Source: Pelagophyceae sp. CCMP2097
Lineage: Eukaryota > Sar > Pelagophyceae
Direction of reading: 5' to 3'
Assembly (NCBI GenBank): GCA_026770575.1
Contig: MU657166.1
Location: 251,309-303,480, forward strand
Length of the DNA: 52,172 nucleotides
This document shows, one piece after another, positions 1 to 11,511 of this stretch. Below the pieces are notes generated by a model. That model worked only from the letters and a program-made list of their open reading frames with translations, searched no databases and was not told where the DNA came from. Both the position numbers and the translations under genes were made by a program. Each line of letters begins with the position of its first letter. Position 1 is the stretch's first letter.

Positions 1-125
1 ATGAACGCCTGGCCGCGATGCGGCGTCTTGGGCAGGTGCGCCATGTAGGCCGGCACCTCGTGCTCACGGTCCTTCGCGTTCACCCACAATACCAGATGGT
101 CCCTCGGCCTGACCAAGCCTGCCAT
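1..125 (-). CDS. Partial gene, unknown product (5' end only)
   Basis: Read on the minus strand, an ATG at 125 opens a 41-codon frame that leaves the window without a stop. It starts MAGLVRPRDHLVLWVNAK and continues with EHEVPAYMAHLPK, an ordered mix of hydrophobic and charged residues that looks like real protein. No domain can be assigned from so short a piece. The start is the first ATG, and no upstream exon was recognised. The remainder lies outside the window. Confidence 0.45.
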   Translation of the reverse strand, partial: MAGLVRPRDHLVLWVNAKDREHEVPAYMAHLPKTPHRGQAF

Positions 126-616
126 CGCGTTTACCCGTGGATTTACCAAATAGCGAGGGTAATTCTGGGGGAAATTACAGGCCCACGGTAAAGCAGATTA
201 TGGCCTCCCTGTAATTACCGTAAATTACAGCGCAATTGAAATATCCTGATACTGTAATTGCTTTTTAAATTTCAGTGCCACCCATAGTCTGTGGTGTGGG
301 CCGTTCGAGGTCGGGGCTAGTTAAATCGCGGTTGGAGCATTGGAAGCGGTTAATAAGAAGGGTCTACTTGGAAGACGCGCTCAAGGCCCTTTTGAACGCG
401 AACGGCGTCGAACTGCGCGCGTGGTGCCCGCTGGGGTGCTCCCTATTCTCCGACCAGGAGCCTCGTGACGGACGTTGGAAAGGGACGACCCGGTCCAACG
501 GACCGCAAAATTACAACGGACCCGAAGTGAAGAGGATGCCCCAAGGTTTCAAAAATCAATAATGTCAACGCTCGAAAGCAGGTACGTTGCCTTGGCGCCC
601 GCGCGCGATCGCCGCG
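126..616. other. Intergenic region, partly AT-rich
   Basis: Positions 126-275 are AT-rich and hold several copies of a GTAATTACC/GTAAATTAC-like word, resembling the inverted repeat near 51750. A 95-codon plus-strand frame at 275-562 starts with GTG, not ATG, and matches nothing recognised. It may be a terminal exon of something, but nothing supports it. The rest is the presumed upstream region of the CXXC gene. Confidence 0.4.
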
Positions 617-3600
617 ATGCAGTCGCCGCCGCCCGCCGACGACGCGGCCGGCGGCGCGCTCGAAGGCGCCGAGGCCGCCTCGTCGGACGACGGCGGCGGC
701 GCGGCCGAGTGCGGCGCGGGCGACGAGGCCGACGCGGCGGCGCACGCGGGCGACGGCGCCGCATCGCCCGACGTTGGCGACGCTGCGTCGCCCGACGGCG
801 GCGACGACGAGCCGTCCGTCGTCGGCGAAGCCTGCGGCGACGTGCTGCTGCGCGAGCGCGCTCTGGCGGACGCGGCGGGGATGGCGGACTCGGGTCCCTT
901 CAAGGACTTTGACGCCGCCTTCAAACGCGCTGAGGCGTGCCTCCAACGCTGCGAATCGTCGGCCCACTCCGGCGGCCGAGAAGCGCAAATGCAGCCGCGC
1001 TACGCCGAAAGGGCCGCAACCATAAAGGTACTCACTCGAATACCCCGTGACCCCTCAAACCACGCTCGCAGGTGCGCCTGACGACGGACGAGGCTTTGGC
1101 GAATCGCCACGCGCCGCCGGCCGAGGAGGACTCTTCTGGCGCGCGGAAGCGGCAACGAGTCTTTCGCGCCGAGATGCCGGCAGCGCTCGTGGCCACGTGG
1201 CCCGACGCAACAAAGCGGGCAGCGCTGATCCCGGGTGACCCGGAGCCGAGGTGGGCCCTATTGCCTCTATATGGCTTGAAAGCCGCGCCGGCGCAAGGGC
1301 ACGCTCTGTTCACGTTGCGACTTTTGCTCGACGGCGCCAACGTCTCGCCGCCGGACGACGAAGACGCCCTCGTCGTCTCCACGAGGCACTCGGCGTCGCT
1401 CTACACCGCCCACGACTGGAACTTGAAGCTCCGCGCCGCCGCGTCGCAAGCCGTGAGTCTTGACATTTCGACCCTTAATTAACCCTCTTGATCGAATCAC
1501 AGGTCTACGCCTGCGTTGACGGTCGAAAACGACTCTACTACGACGCACGGGGCCTCGCGGCGCACGCCGCGCAATCGGGCGGCAGTGATCAAGCGCTCGG
1601 GGCCACGAACGGCTTTGCCGACGCTTCCATGAACGGCGGCGTCGATGCAGCCGTGCCCACCAACGGCTTCGTCGACGCGGCCGAGCCCACCAACGGCTTT
1701 GCCGACGCTTCCATGAACGGCGGCGTCGATGCGGCCGTGCCCACGAACTGCGGTGTCTATGTGGCCGCGAGCGCCAAGGGCTTTGATGCGGACGCTTCCA
1801 GTGGAGGCGTCCATGTGGCCGCGCGGGAGACGAGTGCCGATGGCGGCGCGTTTGGAGGTGGGGCCGGCGGTGCTCATGAGGATGTTGCCGTTTCGCTTGA
1901 GGACGCTCTCTTCGAATTTGAGGACGTTGAGGCGCTGTCTGAGTGCCACGACTTCCTCGCGACTTTTGGCGACGCCCCGTGGCGAAGTCTGCCGCTGTCG
2001 CAGCTGAAGCGCACTTTGGTCTCGCGCGGCGCGGCGCAGGCGTGGCACGCCTGGAAGCTGCACGAAGCGCTTTTGTCGCGACTAATATGCGCCGAAGACG
2101 CAAAAAGCGCGTTGGTGAAAGTCTGTGCAGGCCGAAAGCTCCATCGAGCGGACCTCGTCGACCCTCAAGCCGCATTGAAGCGATTCAACGAGGAGACGCG
2201 AATCGAAGACGGGCGCTTGGAAAGGCGGCGAATTGAAGAGCGGCTCGTCGAAGCGGTGCCGTTGAAGAAGCGAGGCCGACCGAAGAAGGTCGACCCCGCC
2301 GTCGTCGCGCCCCCCGCGGCGGACGAGTCGCCCGGCGCCTTTGAGGATTCGCCTGCGAAAAAGAAAAGTTGGCGCGGCAAGCCGCCAAAGGCCGACTCGC
2401 CGCCGTCGGCGAGGCCTCGGCTCCGCGACCACAACGACGAGGCGCGCCCCGCGTGCGGCGGCGGCGGCGGCGCGCACGCGGGCTGCGGCCTCGACTCCAA
2501 CGGCGACGCGCCCTTGGGCCGCACGCTGCGCACGCGTCTCAGGCCCGGAAATGAGCATGGCGACCGCCGCAAGCAAGCGCCCGTCGCGGCGGCGGCGCTC
2601 GACGAACTCTGGAGCGAGCACGGGCCGTACGTGGGCGCGTGGATAACGAGGAGCGCAGTCGGCCGCGGCGGCGTGGGGCTCTCAGTTGGACGAGTGGTGG
2701 GCTACCTCGCAGCGGATGAGTCGGAATTCTTCGACGACTTGGGCGCCGCCGCCGCGCTCTGGCGCATCTTGTACGAATTCGGAGACCTCGCCGGAGACGT
2801 CGAGGATCTCGAAGAGGTGCGTGCGACTGCGGGAGTGCGGTCGCCGTACAAGGCGAAAGATGCGCCTCTGCGACGCTTTTCTTAGGCTGAACTGCTGGAA
2901 TCCGCCCCCGTGTGGTCGCGCCCGATTGCGGCCGACGTCCGGCGCAGCGCGGCGTCGCTCCGGGCTTTGGCAGAGGCCGGGTGCGACGGCGCTTTTTGGA
3001 AGGTCGGAGAGTTGGATGCACTCTCGCAAAGGACGTGGCCGAGGTTGTTGGGGGCCTGTGTCTTTCGATTTCTGGCCACGTCCGCTCTCGACGGCGCGGC
3101 GCCATCGCCAAGGCGCCTCTTGGCTTTAGAGGGCGTCGACGCTTTGCGTCTGACGCAGGGCGACTACGGCTCGCTCGACCCCAACGTACGCCTTGCTCTG
3201 CTTCGAATTTCCATGGACGCGGCCTGCGACACGGCCGAGATCCGTTCGAGGGCCGCCCAGGCTTTGGGCCAAGTTGCATATTCGGACGAATTGAAGCTGG
3301 CCTCGGAGGATGAATTCGAAGACGAGAGCATCGCCGCGGACATTGCAGAGGACGCTCGTATGAACGCTCTCGAGGAAGCTCTCCTGGAGGACGACGACTC
3401 TTTCTCCAGCGCGGCCCGGCGCCGGAGACGGCGGCAGGACCGCCGGCGGAAGCCACGGCCGGTGGCGGACGAGGAAGACGAGGAACACTCGCCCCGCTTT
3501 CGAAAGGCGTCTAAAAAAAAGTTCGACGCCGAGATGCATTTGCCCATGGCCGTCGTCGACGCGTTCATCAAGGCAGACGAGGCGGTCACTCTTTTGCAGA

Positions 3601-4838
3601 TCAATCCCAAGACGGGGAAGAGCCAACGTCGGTATGAAAAGTATAAGACGGCTGCCACGTGCTCGGCATTCTTAAAATTGGGGGGATTCAAAGACGACCT
3701 GAAAAACGACCTCCTCAAGGGCCACTGCGACCTCTTAAAAGGCCCGTGGCGAAACGACGACCGCGTCGTCGCCGCGGTGGAGCAAGCGCGCGCTGCGGCA
3801 GCGGACGGCGCCGCGGCCGGCGGCGACGACGCGGTGGCCGACGACGTTGGCGCCTCAAAGGCCCCGCCTCCAAGGTCCAACGGCGGCCGCGCGAAGCGTT
3901 GCGGCAACTGCGCAGGGTGCTGCACTAGCGAATGTGGTGCGTGTAAGTACTGTTTAGACAAACCCGCCCGAGGCGGCCAGGGCACGATGCGACGGCCATG
4001 CGTCCTACGGAGGTGCGTCTTGCCCTCGCGCGACGACGCGGCCGACGACGCGGACGCCGCCGGCGCGGACGCTGCGGCGGCGCCGGCGGCGGAGGTGAGC
4101 TCGAGGGCTCGGCGGTGCGGGAATTGCGCCAGCTGCAACGCCTCCGAGTGCGGGGAATGCAAGTATTGCAAGGACAAGCTGTCTCGCGGCGGCGCCGGGA
4201 CGATGCGCAGGCCATGCGTCTTACGCAAGTGCGTATCGTCGTCCAAAGACTGCGGGGAGGCGGTTTCGCCGCTTGTCGATGGTGAGGCGACTGACGACGC
4301 ACCGTTTGCCCGGACGCCACCGGTCGAGGAGGCCGGCAAGGCCCCCGAGGAGCCCGGCAAGGGCCGGGCCCAGCGGTGCGGGGCGTGCCCCGGCTGCAAG
4401 GCGGAAGAGTGCGGCACGTGCAAATACTGCCTCGACAAGCCTTCAAGAGGCGGCGCCGGGACGATGCGGCGGCCCTGCATCTCGCGCCGGTGCGTCGCCG
4501 CCGTGCCGCGCCGCGCGGGCGCGGGCGGCCAGAGGAAGGCGCCGCCAAAAGACAACGTTTCGCCGTCGGCCGTTTCTCCGTCGGCCTCGAAAAGCGCCGT
4601 GAACCCCGCGGGTCAAGTCCGCGCCGGTCCGACCGAGGAGTGCCCGCCGACGGAGGAACCGATTATGTAAGTCACACACCTCTCGAGCGGTCGCAATTGG
4701 CGTTGCAGGCCTCGAGGACTCGTCTCCACCGCTTGTTGGGGACTCCCCCTGCGGGCCCGTCGCGTGCACCCCGACGCGATATGGGAAAGGGAGAGCGATT
4801 TGCCAGAGGGGCTGCTCGCCGACGCAGTATCGTCATAG
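617..4838 (+). CDS. Chromatin-type protein with DDT-like, Tudor-like and three CXXC zinc fingers
   Basis: Probable nuclear DNA/chromatin-binding protein of about 1338 aa. Exons are 617-1027, 1072-1452, 1503-2816, 2886-4666 and 4709-4838; the first three introns are phase 0 and the fourth is phase 2, and the frame closes throughout. Seen in order: an acidic Ala/Asp-rich start; a Gly/Ala/Asp repeat; a DDT-like helix block near aa 405-460 (ECHDFLATFGD...LPLSQLKRTL); an AT-hook KKRGRPKK near aa 520; a Tudor/agenet-like block near aa 634-702 ending in DVEDLEEAEL, which is only complete after splicing intron 3; a WHIM-like stretch; then three CXXC fingers near aa 1038, 1112 and 1197, each with RCGxCxxC, ECGxCKYC, RGGxGTMRRPC and a final RxC. 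CXXC fingers of this pattern bind CpG DNA in MLL, CFP1, KDM2 and DNMT1. The DDT, WHIM and Tudor calls are inference. No methyltransferase or demethylase domain is visible. ATG 617 is the first in frame. Confidence 0.75.
1604..1745 (+). repeat. In-frame coding repeat, period 84 bp
   Basis: A segment coding NGFADASMNGGVDAAVPTN occurs twice, 84 bp apart, almost identical at the DNA level, with a shorter degenerate copy (NGFVDAAEPTN) between. It lies in exon 3 of the CXXC gene and keeps the frame. It looks like a recent duplication inside a low-complexity linker. Confidence 0.8.
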
Positions 4839-4998
4839 GTGACGCCTGGAAGACGTCGTCGGTTTCCGCCTCTTCCGAGTCGGTTCGCCCCGAGGAGTCG
4901 CCAAAGCCACTTCCTCTTGATCAATTGAGCAAAGTTGGCGAAGGGACCGACGTCTGCCTCTTGCAGCACCGCCCGGGCGTGACCGCGCCTTCTTCGCC

Positions 4999-7700
4999 AT
5001 GGCGCCGGCGCGGAAGAAGGCCATGGACGAGGACTGCCGCCGCGAGCAGGTCCTTCAGGCTGTGGTCTTGGCTGATTCGTTTGAAGGGTCGTTCCGTCCA
5101 GCTACTCTGGATGGCCCTAAAGTCCTCCTGCCCTTATGCGGCGTCCCCATGCTCGACTACACGTTGGAGGTGTTGGCCAAGTCGGGCGTCGGCGAGATCT
5201 TCGTCGTCTGCGTCTCTCATGCCGAGAAAGTGGCTGCTTATTTGGACGAGCAACGAGCCACCAGAGGCCGCTGGGTCCGCACGTCCACGGGCGCAGACCT
5301 CGTGGTGCGTCTGCCGGGCGGAATCAGCCCCGCCGCGTTTGCCGGGCGGAAAGGACGCGGTTGCCCGCCAGTCAATTGCGACGTCGACGCGAGAAGATGG
5401 CCCAAGAGTCATTATCGTCATGTAGGTCAAATGCCTCGCGATGAAGGGCTGCGCGTCGGCGGGCGACGCTTTACGCGAGCTGGACCAGCGCGGCGTGGTG
5501 CAGTCGGATCCGTTTGTTCTCATCTCCGGCGACGTAAGGCCCGCGTCTCTGGCAAACACAAATTCCGACGAGCCGATCGTCTTATAGGTCGTCACCAACG
5601 TGGACGTGGGCCCGATCATCGAGGCGCACCGGGCTCGGAAGAAGTTGGACCCGGATGCCACCATGACCGTCCTCATGATGAAGAGCGGGTCAAGGTCACA
5701 GGTCAGTCAAGCAGAGATGGGAGCCAGATGGGAGCCAGTCAAGGCGGGTCCGGGGGCTTGCTTTCCAACGAGCGTATGGAGCCCAGCACCGGGTTCGCCC
5801 GTCACCCGCGGGTCGAAAGGGTTCGCCGACCCCAAAGACGCGCGGGTCTGTCCGCTGAAGCCAAAGCCGTTGAAGGCGCTCATAGGCTCTCCGGCCTTTA
5901 GTTTCGGAAGACGTGGTTTTAGCTTTACATTCCAAGACTCAACAGATCCTCGCCTGGCACGACGACGTCACGTCGGCGAGCGTGGCTTTAGCTTCTGGTT
6001 TGTTTGCGCGGTGCGACCAAGTGGAGATCCGATCTGACCTGACGGACTGTCATATCGACGTCTGCTCGCCCGAAGTCCTCTGGCGCTACTCTGAGAACTT
6101 CGACTACCTCGACAGGCGCAAGGACTTCGTCACAATGGAAGTCGCGAACGTCGAATTGGGCCAGAAAGTCTTCGCTCACGAGCTCGAAGATTCTGCCTAT
6201 GCTGCGCGACTTCACGACCCGCGCGTCTACGACGCCGTCACAAACGACGTCTTGGAGCGGTGGTGCCATCCTCTGGTGCCCGACGCGCCGGCGGCGACCT
6301 GGGCCGGGTCTTGTACTGAATCGACGACGGCGGCGCGCAGAGGTGTCTACAAGGGCGTCTGGGTCAAGATCCCGCGGTCGACGGATTTACACACCCCCGT
6401 CTTGATCGGGTCTCGTTCCAAGCTCGGCGAAAACGTCACGATCCGGCACTCGACCCTCTGCGACGACGCCATCCTAGCAGACGGCTCTTCCGTGGTCAGA
6501 TCGCATTTGGGCGCCAGGTGCACCATCGCCAAAAACGCGTCCGTCGACTGCTCCTTGCTGGGCGACGACGTGGTCGTGCAAGAGGGCGCTCGAGTCTGCC
6601 GAGGGTGCGTCCTCGGCGCTGGGGTCGTCGTTGGGGCCGGCGTCGTGTTGAAGGCATTTTCTCGCATCACCGCGCGTCGAGAACGTCGGACGTGTTCCTT
6701 TGACGCCGCGGGGTCCAACTTCGAGGCGGTGGAAGATGAAGACGGGGTTCGGAGCGGCCATCGTTCGAGCCCGGGCACTACGCACGATTGCGCGCTCTTG
6801 GGCGTCGACGGCGTCGGCCGGAATTGGCGCCAGGCGGATCTGTCCGACGACGACGTCTCCGACGACGACGACGACGGCGACGACGTGAAGGAGCAAAAGG
6901 CGCGTTTCTTTCGAGCGGCGGGGATCGACGTGGTGGCGGCGACTGCGATTGGGTCGCACGAAGTGGAATTTTGGCGAAACTCGCTCCACGACGACTTTGA
7001 CGACGAGGAAGAATACGAGGCCGAAGAAGAATACGCCCAAGGCCGGTTGCGGGCCAACTCGCACGGCCTTGAAGAAGAATTCGACTCTGTGCATTCTGAC
7101 GCCGACGGTTTCGACGCCGACTTCGGGACGTTTGTCGTCGGGAGCACCGCTTCCCAATCCGCGTTTGCGGAGACGGTTCGAGACATGATCGCCACTGGCG
7201 CCAACGCCGGCGCGGACGTCTCGTCGATGATCATGGAATTGAACTGCTACAAGCTCTCGGAGAACCGCTCCTTCAAGGACATCGTGCCCGCCGCAGTAGA
7301 GTCCGTCGTCTCCTTTGCCGCCAAAGAGGCCAAGACGAAAAACGCGCTCATTTCAAACTTGAAGAAGCAGCTGACGTTTTGGCGACCGCTTCTCGCCAAG
7401 CTCGTGGCCGAGGACGAGGCTTTCGCGGTCCACTCGTTAGAAACTTTAGCCTTGAGCGACCAAGCGCCGCCGCTCCTCCGCGACCCGGCCGTCTTCCGCG
7501 CCGCGCTGCAACTGCTGTACGAAGGTGAGATCATTTCGGGAGATGGCATTCTGGCCTGGGCAGACTCGCAAGACGGTGAAAACGAGACGCAAAACGGGTT
7601 TCTGCGCAAATCGCCCCAGGTCGAGCAGTTCTTAGCCTGGCTCCAAGAGGACGACGAGGACGAAGAAACCGACGAGGAAAAGACGGACGAGGAGGATTGA
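4999..7700 (+). CDS. EIF2B5: Translation initiation factor eIF2B, epsilon subunit
   Basis: Catalytic subunit of the eIF2B guanine-nucleotide exchange factor, which reloads eIF2 with GTP in the cytoplasm. Exons 4999-5304, 5426-5533, 5588-5701 and 5886-7700 join in phase 0 to give 780 aa, close to the family size. The N-terminal nucleotidyltransferase-like domain shows LQAVVLADSF, VLLPLCGVPMLDYTLE and SAGDALRELD...VLISGD. This is followed by the family-typical LTDCHIDVCSPEVL and FDYLDRRKDFV, then hexapeptide left-handed beta-helix repeats near aa 380-480. An acidic linker precedes the C-terminal W2 (HEAT) domain, which holds the exchange activity and shows LYEGEIISGDGILAWAD and an acidic tail. 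Donors are GTGCGT, GTAAGG and GTCAGT. The first ATG in a favourable context was taken. It lies 160 bp behind the CXXC gene on the same strand. Confidence 0.93.
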
Positions 7701-9520
7701 GCCGAGACGCAAGCCGCCGACGCAAAACCGCGGAGACGGAATACGTCCGGCCCGACACGGCCCGAGACTTCGACATAACCGACCGGCAGACGCCTTCCAT
7801 GTTCCGGAATGTTCCGGAAGACGTCCCGAGAGCGGGAGATGCCATTGCGAGTGAGGGTGAGGGTTTTGATTGATACCCGGGGAGATGCAATTGCGAGGAG
7901 GGGCGGGTCCGGTGCACGTGCTTGAACGTACGACCGTTTTATAAATCATAGATTCATAAAGCAGATAGTGATCTTTTTTGTGTGTTCAGACGTAGGGGTA
8001 CGTGGGTCCGGTGCAAGCCCGTCACTCCGCCCAAATCGACTCGGGGCTCTCCGGCGCATTCCCTGACCTCCTCCGCGCCCCACCTTCAACCCAGAGCCCG
8101 CGCGCCGGGATGGACGGCGCGTTGCCGCCGACCCGCCGCGGGTCTGGTCGTGGCCCCGACCCGCGACCCGCGACCCGACGGGCGAAACCCGCGGATGACC
8201 CGACGATCCACTTGCTTCGATGGGGCTCGACCGCCGCGGGTCCGGGCTCCGCCGCATAGGACCGCCGGAACGCCATCGCTCCTGTAAGATGCCTTAGGGA
8301 TGCGATATGGCATCCCGTGTGCTGTATCGCATCAATGACCATATTGCAGCCCGGCGGCTCAGGCTCCGCAGGATCATCCCTCTGTCTCTCGATGCAATGC
8401 TCGTACCTCATGCCTGACGCCTCGTGCAATTGCAGTCTCTCGGCCCACCGTGTCCGCCAAGGACTCGAAAGCACCGTCCAAAGCCCCGTCGTCAAAACGT
8501 CTTTGCCCCACGCCGTGGATCAGAGCTCCGTGGCCCTGGATCAGAGCCCGGGAGCGGACCACGGCACCGCCTACTCGGTCCGTCGCTCGATGCACTTGCC
8601 CGTCGCAGCCAGCCGCGTCCGCACAGGCCACGGAAGCACCGTCCACAGACGCATCGGAAGGTCCACGCACGGCACTCTGCCGCAGCGCAGCGACCCGGCG
8701 CATGATAATGCATTCATCCACCTCATCAGCCGTGCCAACGAGTAGTCAGCCGCGTCGCCCGGGACTCGGGAGCAACGCCAGCCCTTTCGTAAAAGCACGT
8801 CGGACGTCTTCGTCCCGCGGCGTGCTGTGGCTATATCATCTCGCAGCGGCGCGGCGCGTCCATGCCTCGTCGAGCCATCCGTCGATGCGCACGCAGGCGT
8901 CGTCGCCCGCCGCATCCGCGCAGGCCATGGAAGCATCCCCGTCGCAAGTCATCGCATGGCACTTGCCGCAATTCAGCGCAGCGAATCGACGATGGTGCAT
9001 CCGTCCTTCCCTCCGGCAGGCGCCGGCGCCCCGAGGATGCGACACGACTGCGTCGCATCGGGTTTTCTCCTCTCCAACTCGGGTTTTCTCTCTTCGTGAG
9101 AATCACACAAGTCTTCGGAGGGATCTTGAAGAACTCCCGCAAACATGGCAATCGGGCCTTTTGGACCGGGAGTTTGACTTTGGAACCGATTAGCCGGTTA
9201 TTCCCTTATGGGCCAGCCCCACCCAGAGTGGATCTTAGCAAGCAAGTACGGGTACGACCCGAAACCGACCCGACCCGAATTCTGCATCTTGTCGACCTGC
9301 GGGTCGACCGGCGACCCGCGGGTCACCCGGCCTGCCGACCCGCGACTCGGCCTGGAGAAGGGGTCTCGGTCGACCGACCCGCGACCTTGCGGGGTCGGCA
9401 CACAGTAAAATTTAATACTCCCCGAAAACACCGCCCCTCCTGGTCGAGTCGCGTCCTGCCAACAGTTTAGAAAGCTCGCGGGACTTGACCGCAGCGCAGA
9501 GGGCCGCTCGTTTTGCGGGT
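7701..9520. other. Gene-free interval
   Basis: No convincing coding exon in 1.8 kb between the 3' ends of the eIF2B-epsilon and phosphatase genes. It holds GACCCG-rich simple sequence (about 8145-8200 and 9255-9390), a 9-bp inverted repeat GATGCGATA/TATCGCATC (8299-8307 and 8325-8333), and the degenerate tandem repeat listed separately. Open frames here are compositional, not conserved-looking. Confidence 0.55.
8440..9000. repeat. Degenerate tandem repeat, about 150-bp monomers in a roughly 305-bp dimer
   Basis: A landmark of the type CCGCxTCCGCxCAGGxCAxGGA followed by AGCAxCxCCGTC recurs near 8441, 8607, 8749 and 8908, spaced about 166, 142 and 159 bp. Copies 2 and 4 resemble each other most (GGCACxTGCCGCA then CAGCGCAGCGA), as do copies 1 and 3 (ACGTCTTxGxCCC then GxCGTG). 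This gives an A-B-A-B arrangement with a period near 305 bp. Identity was judged by eye. No stable reading frame runs through it. Confidence 0.5.
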
Positions 9521-11301
9521 TTATAGAACGGCGTACGACGGCGGGGCCTTGCGCCGCGCGAGGTATGCGGCGACAGCGGCGCCGAGTCCGAAGGAAAGGA
9601 CGGCAGCCAATGAGACGACCCCAAAAGCGTCCCCAAAAGCGTCGCGGCTCGCGCCGGAGACGACTTGGGGCGTCGGCATGTGCGGGGCGTCGCAATCTCG
9701 CGGGGCGTTTGCCCATTGGGTGGCAGCGACGAAATCGGCATAAGGGCAAAGTTCGGAAGCGCAGCCGGAAGCGACCCTAAATCGGGCTGACCCTGTGCCA
9801 ATCGGACGGAGCCGGCGTCGACGTCTCTCGACGGAGCCGGCGTCGACGTCTCCTCTCGAATGAGACGGCGTCGACCCCTCCTCTCGACGGATGCGGCGTC
9901 GGCTCCTCCTTTCGACTGAGCCGGCGCCGGCTCCTCGAGTGGGCCTTGACGCGGGCATCGCACCTGACTCGCCCATCACTCGACAAACGGACAAAAGCCT
10001 CTTCGCCTCGCCGCCAGACCTCGAGAACCACGGCGTGCGCGTAGGGCGCCCATTTGCCGTCTTCGGTGCCCAAAGCGACTTGGAGCGGCATCACGGACGT
10101 GTCGTGCGCACTCCACACTTTGAAGTTGGGCACTTTGAAGTTGGCTGCCTTGGACGACTCGATCGCTTCTTTCGCAAACGCCATCGATGCGGCGATCAAA
10201 GGCTGCGCCGTCAGCTTGGCGTAGGCCTTGTCGTTGAAGTGCAGTTTCCAGTACCTAGCAAAGGAGGCCATCACCCAAGAGTCGTATGCCCACAATCGCC
10301 CAAGAACGATGCCTCGGGCGACTCGTTGCTGCAACGGTTCGCCGACGGGCGCGGCTCGATCACTCCCGGTGCTCCGCCTGCCGGACGAGCTCGTCGCGCA
10401 TCTCCGCCGTCAACGTCCGAGGGAGCAGCTCGTTCGCCCTGCCTTCACAGGTCGCCGACATGACACAGTCGAATAAGTGCCCACCGGCCATCTCCAAACC
10501 GTAGCGCAGGCCGCCGAGGGCTTGTGCGAGGTCGGCATCGAGTTTGATCTTTTCCGGGGATGTGGAATTCCACTGGATGAAGTCCGGGTCCGCCCACGCG
10601 GCCTTTTCAAGAGCCGCCAAGCGAGGGCACGCCTTGACGTTCGGGTACAGCGTGTCCGTCGCAAAGTCCAAAGTCTGGATGGTCATGATGCCGCCGCTCG
10701 TTTCGCCGAGGAAATTCTGCAATAGAGATTCCATGGACGCTCTCGTCCGCGACAAGTCCGTCGACCGGCCACGCACCATCTCCGCCTCGCCGCTTTCGGC
10801 AGTATTCGAGTCGCCGAGCGGCCCTTCGATCGAAGCGACGCGGCCGTTTTGGCGGTACGCTTTTCGCAGTTGTGTTCCCAGCTCGGCGTGCTGCTGATAG
10901 CCTTCATCTAAAAGTTGCCCAGACTCACACGTGCCTCCCATGACGTTTTGCGAGCCGCGATAAGACCGCCGGAAGCGCCATCGCGACGCGTTTGAAGCCT
11001 CTTCGAAAGCGGGGGCTTCGTTGAAAGCTTCGTTGCAGTCCCATTTTCCGGGCGTCGCGAGGACGTCTCCGCAGGGCGCCGCCGGCGTCCGCGCGCCGTG
11101 CCGGATAAAGACCTGGACCGCCACTAAAGAGAGGCCCGGCTCGGACGGCGCCGCGAGGTCGGCGACGTTGGAGCCGCGCACACCGCAGTACGGCGGCAGC
11201 GCCGCCCCTTGCGCCCGCCCCAGTGCCGCCCCTTGCTCCGCCGCGCCCAGCAACAGCGCCGCGGTGAGCGCCGCAAACGAGCCCAGCAAGCGCAGCCCCA
11301 T
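9521..11301 (-). CDS. Histidine acid phosphatase, secreted/membrane-anchored
   Basis: Histidine-phosphatase superfamily (clade 2) enzyme that cleaves phosphate monoesters, probably lysosomal, vacuolar or cell-surface. Exons on the minus strand are 11301-10378, 10328-9964 and 9776-9521, giving 513 aa. Seen: a signal peptide from MGLRLLGSFAALTAALLLGA; the catalytic RHGARTP; the distal catalytic HD in SAHDTSVMPLQVALG; a C-terminal GCASELCPYADF block typical of the family; and a final hydrophobic segment (LAAVLSFGLGAAVAAYLA) followed by RRK, as in type I membrane acid phosphatases. Intron 1 is best read as GC-AG (donor CAG|GCGGAG, phase 0); a GT donor nine bases upstream (GTCCGG) is the alternative. 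Intron 2 (9777-9963) is phase 2 and contains a minisatellite. An in-frame ATG at 11454 exists, but ATG 11301 gives the clean signal peptide. The natural substrate cannot be told. Confidence 0.82.
9797..9945. repeat. Minisatellite, about 28-30 bp, five imperfect copies
   Basis: The unit CGACGGAGCCGGCGTCGACG followed by TCTCCTCT recurs five times with drift, wholly inside intron 2 of the acid phosphatase gene. Retained, it would stay open for some distance but break the conserved C-terminal block. Because only the spliced reading restores that block, the array is intronic. Confidence 0.7.
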
Positions 11302-11511
11302 GGCGCTGCAATGTCCACGCCCGTCCGCGACACGCGTCGTGGGAAACTCTCCCTGGGCCGCAGCTAGGTCACTGCGGCCGTGGCGTGTTTGGGTCGCCAA
11401 AACGCGATCCTGACGTACGAGTCTCGTAGGACCCTTGTCTCGAGGCTCCGCCACGCGCCTTCTTTCGAGGCTCTCGGCTCGGCGTCTGGGTTTATCAAGG
11501 TTGCGAGTCGG

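Noticed and set aside
475..1025. Very Arg-rich frames overlapping the start of the CXXC gene
   Set aside because: Shifted readings of a GAC/GCG/GGC-rich exon. The Asp/Ala-rich frame continues through three phase-0 introns into the zinc fingers.
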